Of a stretch of 64,000 nucleotides of DNA, positions 55,741 to 64,000 are shown piece after piece. The notes beneath the pieces are model-generated. The model saw nothing but the letters and a program-made list of their open reading frames with translations, was not told where the DNA came from and made no database searches. A program made the position numbers and the translations under genes. The stretch comes from Aphelocoma coerulescens (Eukaryota; Chordata; Aves; Passeriformes; Corvidae), in assembly GCF_041296385.1 (NCBI RefSeq), contig NC_091013.1:8074001-8138000 (forward strand), read 5' to 3'. Numbering within the stretch: the stretch's first letter is position 1; the number at the start of each line of letters is the position of its first letter.

Positions 55741-56952
55741 GAGAAAGGAGATGCTGAGTTTGTTGCAAATGCAGCACATGCCTGTGCTGCAGGCTGAGTG
55801 TGTCCCTCCCACTGGCATCCACAGAGAGACAGGGGTAAGGACCCAGTGCCAGCACTCCTTTTCTGCCCCAGAGGTGTTCAGGGAAGCCTGAATGGGGAAT
55901 GAGGGGAACAAGGCACAAGTCAGTAGGGAGCTCTTTGTGTAGGAGCTAAAATAAAAACCACCTATGTTTAGGTGATTTACTTATTCAGAAGATTTACAAA
56001 TTGTTGGCTAACAGAGCACTTCCACTTGAATGCACAGCTAAAAAAATCTGTGCTAATTTAGCAAGAATAAGAGGCGTGCCTGCACGCTTCTGGTGAGCCA
56101 CTCTGGGAGCAAGCCCAGCTATCCTCCAGCACAGAGCAGGTGGGTCCCAGGGCCCCCTGCTCCATGTCTCTCCCTGGCAGCAGGCTGCTTTGCTAACGAT
56201 GCCCTCCCAATCCGTTTTTATCTGTCTCCCATGGCAGAGAGGATCGCCTTCTGCTCTGCAGCAGAGAAATGAAGCACCACACGCTATTTCAGCTCCATCC
56301 ACATCACTGGTTCAGTGGGACATATCCAAGCTCCCCAGCTCTGTCCCATCAGTGTGCAGATGCTGGAAGTTGCAAAACTTGGTGTTTTATGCTTCTTGGT
56401 CCCCATGTTATTTTCCATGCCAACCAAATGCTCACTCACTGAACCTGTGTCCCCTGGGGGGAAGCACTGGGAGAAGGAATGTGACAGGAGGGAGAAGCAG
56501 AATTAGAGACTCGGGGCTGTATGTGCAAATTGAGATTTGTGTGGTTTTTCCCTTTTGATTCTGCATGTTTGTGCTGCTGTTCTTTTGTTTTATTAACATG
56601 AGAAAGTGTTCACCAGACTGAAAGGCCAGCTTTGGGACAGGGTTCCCATAAGGATGGGACAACAGCAGCATGAATCATGGAGTGTACAGGGATCACAGGT
56701 GCCCACAAAGGCTCACCACAGCGAGGTTAAGGCTGCGGGGTGCAATCCATTCAGTTATGAAATGCAGGTGTAAGCAGGGGGAACAGGATCTCTGGTTGGG
56801 TGAGTGGTGAGCAGGTGAGGATAAAGGAAGTTGCTCCACCTACTGACAGAGTGCTTATGGGACATGTGGCTGGGAATGGCACCTGAGGCCCATGTCTGGA
56901 GGTAATGTCATTGATTTCGTCAGAAACTTTACTAGAACAACTTGTTTTGACA
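55741..56952. other. Unique non-coding sequence, no gene seen
   Basis: Balanced sequence between the last strong candidate CNE and the LTR. No exon or repeat recognised. Confidence 0.5.
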
Positions 56953-56957
56953 CCTGC
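56953..56957 (+). repeat. Target-site duplication CCTGC, left copy
   Basis: CCTGC immediately before the LTR's 5' TG. It matches CCTGC at 57869-57873 exactly. Five-base duplications are usual for ERVL-type and many other retroviral integrases. Confidence 0.82.
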
Positions 56958-57868
56958 TGTGAGAGACTGGAATACCAATCGTTGATGACTCAACCAAGGG
57001 ACATTTGTGAAGGCAGTGGGTGCTTTGCTGAGGCTGGGTTTGCCCTGAGGGGCAGGGAGTGAGTTTTTGGGTGTGTGGTGGTGAAGCCTTTGGTCCCCAT
57101 AAGACAGAGGAGGTAAGCACCCACCACCGAGGGCTACAAGCCAGGCTTTGAGCCAGGTAAGAGGCAGATCCTGTGAGGTAGGATGGTGCTTTTTGTCATG
57201 ACAGTTGTCCTCCCCTACAACTCTCTCAGTTGTAAAACTTCCTCTGAGAAAGGTCTTGGGGTGTTCATCCCTTCTGATGGGGCATAACTGGGTCAGCTAT
57301 GACGACATGAGCGACAGCTGTCATGACATGAGAGATATCTTAAAAGTTGTCATAAATCATCAAAGCCCCCCACAGCATCCCCAGACTCATTTTTGAGGCC
57401 TTGCACTAGAGGACTGAAAGCTCCCCCTCACCAGGGGAGGTACCTGGGTGTTCCCACCTTAACCTGAGCAGATATTAACCCATTGAATTTTGTGTTTTGG
57501 GGGTTTTCCTTACCTTTGCTGGATCAGGACTGCCATCATCACTTCGACCAATGGACATCAGAATTTTAAGTCATGTCTTGTTGCAGGATCCACGGAGAGT
57601 GATAGCTTTATACTCTTATCATTTCTTTCTTTCTATTATAAATTTTCTTGTGTTATTTTTGTGCTTTTATGTTGCTATATTACTATAGATAATAATAACC
57701 AAAATGACCACATACCTGGTCTCCTTTGCAACCAAATTCTTCCAAAATAAACCCTACATATATTCATTTACAAACATCAATCATTCAGTGTTATCTCACT
57801 CTAATCTGTCCAAGGGATCTATTAACAAGAACCTGGGTTACTCTCACCTTCAGGGGTGGGTTGTAACA
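56958..57868 (+). mobile_element. Endogenous retrovirus solo LTR, plus strand
   Basis: A 911-bp element beginning TGTGAGAGACTGG and ending GGTTGTAACA, with 5'-TG and CA-3' termini and an exact 5-bp CCTGC duplication on both sides. A polyadenylation signal AATAAA lies at 57746-57751 and an AT-rich region (57.59-57.76 kb) precedes it. A GATATTAACC word near 57471 and TTTATACTC near 57608 are possible TATA-like sequences. There is no internal retroviral sequence, so it is a solo LTR produced by LTR-LTR recombination. The U3-like part carries two perfect TGTCATGACA palindromes. Family name not assigned; it resembles songbird LTRs from memory. Confidence 0.85.
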
Positions 57869-57873
57869 CCTGC
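57869..57873 (+). repeat. Target-site duplication CCTGC, right copy
   Basis: CCTGC directly after the terminal CA of the LTR, identical to the left copy at 56953-56957. Confidence 0.82.
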
Positions 57874-60800
57874 AGAGGAGAAGGCAACTTTCAGGTTAGT
57901 GAGATGTGGGTGTTGATGGAAATCCTACACCAGCTCCTACTTGGCAGGGAGAGCTGTGTGCAGTGTCCTTGGGGACGGCTGAAGAAGCAATCCCGTGGCT
58001 GAGAACCAGGGATGAGTGGAAGAAACTGTGCAGAGGAGCAGACAGCTTTGGGACCTTCCTAAAGGTCCTGGTGCCCTTAAAAGAAGCATATCAAGGCAGA
58101 GGCACCAGAGTAGTGTCTTTTGGGTCAGAACTGCTACCCCACCATGCATTGCTTAGGGTCAGTCTCCCACAACTCCAGCCTTGCTGAGCACCAACATTGC
58201 CTGGTGGAAGCAGTGTTGGATATGAGGCCCAAGAGGAAGATATCCTCCCCAGAAGGCGTATGCAGCCCTAAACCATCTAACAAGCATCCAGTGGAGGCAC
58301 CCCTACATCAGGGGAGCATGCTGGTGCTTTTAGCATTTTCCTTAGAGGACAAGGCAGCCAAAGGTGCAAAGGAGAAACGGTAGGATTTGGGACATAACTC
58401 CAAACATGGGCCATGGGGTGGTGGGACAGAGAATATGCCTGATTTGTGACAAGTTCTTCTGCCTTAAGCCCCAACAAAATTTACAAAGTTGACTGAAGTA
58501 GTTTTTCCTGATGGCGACTGGCAGGCATTGATCTAAGCAGAGGGAAAAGGTACCAGAACATTTCACCCAAAGCAGGACATCCTGGCCCCACAGGTTTAGC
58601 TGTTCACAGGGCATGCTGTGAAGGCAGCACCAGGACGCTGGCAAAGCAGGTTACAGCTCTTTCTCTTGCTGTACTTGTGCACAGAAAGGGAAATACGAAA
58701 ATTGGCAAGATTAGTGCGGGAGCTTCTCTTTATCAGAAGAAGATTCCCCTGGATGAGGAGACCCTTGGGTGGTCCGCAGAGAGTGCCATGCTGTGCACCA
58801 CTTGTCTGTCTGGCAGAACAGCGTGACTCCCATCTCAGCCAGCTGGGACTCTTCGGGGATAATTGACCATTCTGCATTACTATGTCCCTTGGGGAAACTT
58901 TTCTCTGCAGCCCAAGCACTTAGCTCTTGGCTTGTGTCCTGAAGCATGAGGGCTAATATCCCCCGCACATTTTTACCATAGAAATGAAAGAGAGAGGGTA
59001 TTTTTCGATTCAATGGGAAACAAGTGAATAATAATTCTGCGAAGCCGTGTAGTGGAAAGAGAGACTTTGAGCGCAACTAGAAACAGGATTTTGAAATTTC
59101 ATCTGCACAGCAGAAGGTCCTGCCAATTGAACCGTTTCCAGTAAACAATCTGCTAAGTCTGACAGTTTGAAGGAATACCAGACTGCCAGGAGTGAATAGG
59201 CTGGGATTTTTAAGAGGTTTATTTTTCATCTGAACACTTTTGTTTGTGAGCAACAGCTCAAAAACCCCAAAATGCATGTGCAGCAGCATTAGCAGCCAGG
59301 CTGAGGGCTTCTCCCCCAAGTAGGGCTCCAGCTGGAGCAGAGCAAGAGGGCTGCACTGGAGACACAAAGTGCCCTAGGCTGCTTAGTGTGCAAGTTTGTG
59401 GCACTGTGGGTCTGCACTGGGAGAGCCCCTCTGGTGCCTTCATATCCCACAGAGAGGTTTAGGTTGAGCTCAGTTTATTTCCCCATTTTCCGCTGCTCTC
59501 CGGGTGGGAACACCAGCTGTCTTTGCTGAGGTGGTGGTCCCCAGAGAGATGCCAAGGGCAGCTGGCTGGGATGGGGGGACAGGAAGGGATGCAAATGGAT
59601 GAGGCTGGAGGTCAGGGCTCTCAATCACAGGAGTGAGGCAAGCACAGCAGGAGGATGCTGCTGGGCGTAACTTGGGATGGAGAGAGCTCCTGTGATGTGG
59701 CTGAGCTGGGATGTAGAACCGTGATACACCCCAGGCCTTCTCCCAGTGCAGGAGAACTTTGCCTCCCCAACAAGAGAACAGGGACAAGGAGATATTTCAC
59801 TGCCAGCTGAAACACCTCTGCAAGGAGGCATTTAACCTGGGCAGGACTCCCCCTGCCCGGGATAAACGAGGGGCAGAGATTAAGGGATTGAGCCTCCAAG
59901 CAGGACAAAGTCAGCAATGACTTTCTGTGCACAGGCCCACGTTGGTGAGTTCTAGGAAAAGGGTGGCCGAAGAGTGGGAGGCTGGCATTCTGTGGGACTT
60001 ACTTGGAAATGTGCACTGTGGGACAGGAGATGCATAGTGAGCACCTTCCATGCACACATCCCATGCAGCATCCAAAACCAGGGGCTGTTTTGAATGTACA
60101 GTGCTCTCCATCTCACAGCCAGGTCTTGGAGCCAAGCAGGGAACAGAATGGGATTATTTTGGGACTGAAAATATTGATGTCTCAAACCTTTCATTTCCTC
60201 CTTCTCAGCAAGGAAAGAGGAAAAAGGTTTTGAGGTCTTGAGGAGAGTTACAGACCCAGCTGTGATTAAGAAAACAGCTTGAGTCTGGTTTCCCAGTCCA
60301 GACCCAGTTCTGCTCAAATCCATTAGGAAATGGTCCTGACTATCTTGCTTGGAGGCATTCAGATGTAACCTAGACCCTCAAGAAGCTGGTAAACCCCTTA
60401 GGGACCTCTCAGATTTTCTAGTTGAGGAGGGGAATTACAGAGCAGCTTTGGGCACCTGGCATCTAGCCAGGGTCAAGTCACCACTCTAGACTTCCTCAGC
60501 TTTCCTACTTGCTCTGTTTTGTAGAGGGATTTCTAATTGGATAAGGAAGAAGATCCTTAATCCTATCCTTTTCTTGGTGATAGTCCCACTACATGCCCCT
60601 TTCACTAGAGAAGAAAATCATTGGGTGATGAGAATTGTCACCTTACTTTTTCCAAATGCAATTTAATCACTATGCCCCTAAAAATCATAAACCAGAAGGG
60701 TTTTGGCAATCATTTGCATTTCTGAGAATTAAATGAAAAAAGGCTACTATCACAAGCCAGCACTGAGGAAAAGTGTAGCCTGTGCAAGCAGAGATGGCTA

Positions 60801-63800
60801 AAATGCACAAGAAGATAACAGCATTGCAACAGATGCCTGGAAAAATACAGCCCTGGTTGTTTGGTAGGGAAATTTCCTGGTCCAGAAAATGTTCCTGGTC
60901 TGGTACATAGGGAGAAGGGGGTCACGTGCTCCTCTTCATGATGATTTTGCAAGTGCCAGGGCTTCCCTCAGTGCCACTGCAGGTTTTCACGGAGAGAGCC
61001 CAGCTGCAGCTCACCTGGGTTTGGTGTTTGAATGGGCCAACAAATAACTTTCTCTGAGTCCAAATGTTTGCTGTCACATTGCTGCAGTCCACAGGGTAGG
61101 AACTGACCTTTCTTGCTCAGAAATGCTTGAGAAGCAAGGACTGGAGATTAGGAAGGGAGTGAAGGCTGTTGGAAACACTGATGTGCAGAAGACTCAAGCA
61201 GTAGCATCTGGAAGAGGCGAGAGTAAGGCTAAGAGGGACCATTTCCACAGCTTCCTGTGAAATGGGGATATTCCCAGCCCCAAAGTCCAGGACTGGCTCT
61301 TCTTTAAGCCTGGTGATCCACCTCCCTCCGTGGGTGAAGTGGCAGCCCCATGACCTGTCACCTAACTCTTCACCTTTTCCTGGAGAGGTGAGGGCTTGTA
61401 GCCATTGGCATCGTAGGAGAAGACCTCAGTGGTGACTTGGAACAGTCCTTCCTGACAGTGTAAGACCAGTGTGGGAGATGAGATGTGGATGAGAAGTCCC
61501 ACACCTCCACTTTAACACACCTGAAGCTGCCCTCTCAAGGCCTGTCACGGCCACTTTATGGTGTACATGATTCTGCTCTTTTGGGATTTATTTTTGCATG
61601 CTGCTGCCCTTCTGTTACACTTCAAATATTATAGATTAAATAAAAAATACACTTGGCTGCAGTACACTAGCAGATGTGCTGGGATTTGACCTCCATAACT
61701 TAATTTTCAAAGTATAGGACTTGTGGGGTGTCTCTGTTGTGCCTCATGAGAAGCACTGAGCTAATGACCAGCTTGCAAACATGCCAAGCTTTAAGCAGAA
61801 AGATTTAGAGAGAATTCCCTGATATGAAACAAAGTGAAAATACTGGGCATGGCTTGGCAACACTCTTAGGACTGACTCAAGAAGTCACTGTCACAGGAGA
61901 GGGTGGTTTCTTGTCCTCTATCAGCAATGGACCAAAGCCAAATGGCATCTGCTGGCCCCTGCCTTTCTCTGTCTCCACCAAGGGAGGAAAGCGGCTTAAA
62001 AGATCCCAAGACAGTGTTGGGGGTGAGGGCATCTGTCACCAGTGTCAGCAGTGTCCCACTGCAAGGAGGAAGAGGGGCGCTGGGTGCAAGTCCAGGGGAG
62101 CCTGCCCTGTTCCCTGCTAGCCAAAAGACCAGCCACCCTTCCTGAAGGCACCTGGGCCAGCCTAAAGGGGGCAGAGGCAGGGCAGGCTAGAGGGTGAATG
62201 GCAGTCACAGGTGCTCTGGGGCTCGGAGGAGGTCACATTCAATCAAACCTCCCCTCCCCACCAGGTCCCGTGCTGACAATAACCCCAGCAGAGGGGCTGC
62301 ATGTGTTGCCAAGGGCACTGAAGAGCATAAAAGTGGGAGGAAAGGGAGGACCAAAAATTGAACCAAGATGACTTCAAGACAGAAGAAGTTGCAGTTTCCT
62401 CCCTTCAGAGGAAAAGCTCATCTCAGGCTGCCTTGTCACGCTGGCACTGGTGTAGCCTCAGTGGTATCACTGAAGAGCCCTTTGCCTATCTAAGCCGGTG
62501 AGCACCACTGTTTTACAGAGCTAATGTAAATCGAGATAATATTTTTTCTGATTTACTTCCAGACTCACTCCTTTTTATGTTTTCAATGTGAGTAAGCAGA
62601 GCTTTCTTTCAAATGTATTAGACACTATATTCCTTCACTGTCATCAGTCCATCCCAGGACCCAAGGGTCATATATGAGCATCCCAAGCCATAAAATCAGT
62701 TAACAAATCATGAGACATTTTGGAAAGATGCTTTCTGTGATCACCAGTTCACAGATTTCTGGCCCAGAGGAATTCAGCTCTTTTAGGTTTTTCTTTGTAA
62801 CAGGGATGGCAAGACAGAATTCTCTTCCGGCGAAGCAAAGCTGATTTCTTGCTGCCCATCATTACTTTTGGAAGGAAAACCACAGTGAAGCATAGGACTG
62901 GTGATTAAATCACAAGAATTGACAACCATGAGTCACAAGCAGTGCTCGGTTCTCTGCAGGGATGCTCTGAATCACCCTCCTGAAGGGTTGGCAGTGTTGC
63001 AGCTGTGTGTGGGCCAAAGCATGAGAAGCAGGGCGTCGTCAGACCAGGGCTGAGTCTTCAAGCAGGGATCTCATCTCTTCTGTTTTCCTGACATCACTTA
63101 GCCAGGGCCCAGCCCCGCAAATACTCGATTGCACAAAGCTTTTTACGTTCTTGATTAGTTCCCCTGAACTCTGAGGGAAGCTGACGTGCTGAAGTACACC
63201 GAGGCTTGGAGATGACAAAGGCAAACAGAGAAGTGGAAAAGCTAATGGGTTGCCTTCTCCCTCCTGCTGCTCTGTGGAAAGCTTTTATCTGTTGGACTCT
63301 CCTCTCTCCTTACTTCACAAACAAGCCTTAGGCCAGAGAGCATCTCCACATGGGGAAAAGTGCTTCACCAGCAGAGGCACAGCAGCAATGCAATGATGGC
63401 AGGGTGCTTTGACACAGCTATACCTGCTAGAATCCCCACTTCTTGAGCAAAACTTCCCCAGTGCTAGAGCCTTCATCTGGCTCAGACATACTGCACTCCA
63501 GCAGAAGAGATGGTATCTATCCACACAGGTTTCCAGAGCAGCAAGGAATCCTGTGGACGGGGGAAAGAGTTTCTTTCTACCTCCACAACAAACACAACAA
63601 GCAAAGCTTCTGGAGTGCCAAGTGGCTTTTCCAGCTCCTGTTCCCCATCTGGGTTTCCCTGGTGCTCCAGAGACAGTGTTGCGGTGATGCCGAGGTGCAT
63701 AGCTCACCACAATTTATATCTGGGCTCAGTCAGCACACAGCCTCAGCCCTCTCCAGCTCCCTCATTATTTACTGCATTCTGCTTGCTGACTTAATAGTGT

Positions 63801-64000
63801 TTTGTCCTGTCCTTGAATCCTGCATGGATGGATTCAGAAAAAAATCAATGTGCCCTGACCAGCAGGCCTTCTTCCTGCAGCACAGGGGAATTTCCAAAGT
63901 GCCACCATTTCTACTATTTATTTGTTTCCTTTAAGTTATTAGCATGATGGAGCTAATTGTGATGTTCCAGGTGCGTTAAATCTTGCCTTCCACACTCAGA
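57874..64000. other. Unique non-coding sequence, no gene seen
   Basis: About 6.1 kb with no supported exon, recognised transposon or strong regulatory block. AT-rich patches at 60.5-60.75, 61.6-61.7 and 62.5-62.75 kb hold a few TAAT-type words. Open frames up to about 163 codons (63443-63934) lack domains. The final 100 bases include ATTAGCATGATGGAGCTAATTG, a possible start of another regulatory block cut by the window edge. Confidence 0.5.

Noticed and set aside
57874..58200. Possible retroviral internal sequence downstream of the LTR
   Set aside because: No primer-binding site after the LTR end, and the CCTGC duplication lies directly outside it, so the downstream sequence is host flank.
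1..64000. CRISPR arrays, operons or bacterial-type systems
   Set aside because: No spaced direct repeats, no dense coding and clear vertebrate repeats; the window is eukaryotic non-coding DNA.

Overview
This window looks like non-coding nuclear DNA from a bird. The strongest evidence is two CR1 LINE fragments carrying the avian-type 3' end (one sense near 35.4 kb, one antisense near 48.9 kb) and two endogenous-retrovirus LTRs whose texture I associate with songbirds. The songbird placement is an inference; I could not search any database. Recognised interspersed repeats cover only a few percent of the window, which also fits a bird.

I found no protein-coding exon, rRNA, tRNA or CRISPR array that I can support. 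Open frames exist (the longest is about 239 codons, near 48.1-48.8 kb), but they are Ser/Pro/Leu-rich or run through homopolymer tracts. None shows a domain I recognise or a convincing splice architecture.

Layout: 1-3.9 kb is plain unique sequence with GC-rich patches and a GT-rich tract. 3.9-12 kb holds a CpG-rich block and a run of candidate conserved non-coding elements (CNEs), densest at 10.4-11.7 kb, where there is a perfect 14-bp palindromic GATA site. 12-17 kb is mostly unremarkable and ends in an A-rich tract next to a CpG-rich block. 17.1-18.8 kb has more candidate regulatory sequence, including a palindromic TAATTA homeodomain site. 18.8-24.8 kb is featureless. 24.8-29.6 kb has another candidate cluster with an octamer/homeodomain composite, a MIR-like fragment and a CpG-rich block. 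30-41 kb is AT-balanced sequence with old, decayed repeats, a CR1 tail and several microsatellites. 41.1-41.75 kb is a minus-strand LTR. 42-46.6 kb is unique. 46.9-47.6 kb and 49.1-55.7 kb carry further candidate CNEs, with a MIR-like and CR1 pair between them and a 43-nt T tract at 54.2 kb. 56.96-57.87 kb is a plus-strand solo LTR with an exact 5-bp target-site duplication. The rest is unique sequence.

The best overall reading is a regulatory desert or long intron near a developmental gene: many short blocks rich in homeodomain, GATA, POU and MEIS-like words, and no exons. The target gene cannot be named from this sequence. Conservation itself cannot be seen in one sequence, so every CNE call is an inference from texture. 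I did not find a new multi-gene system.
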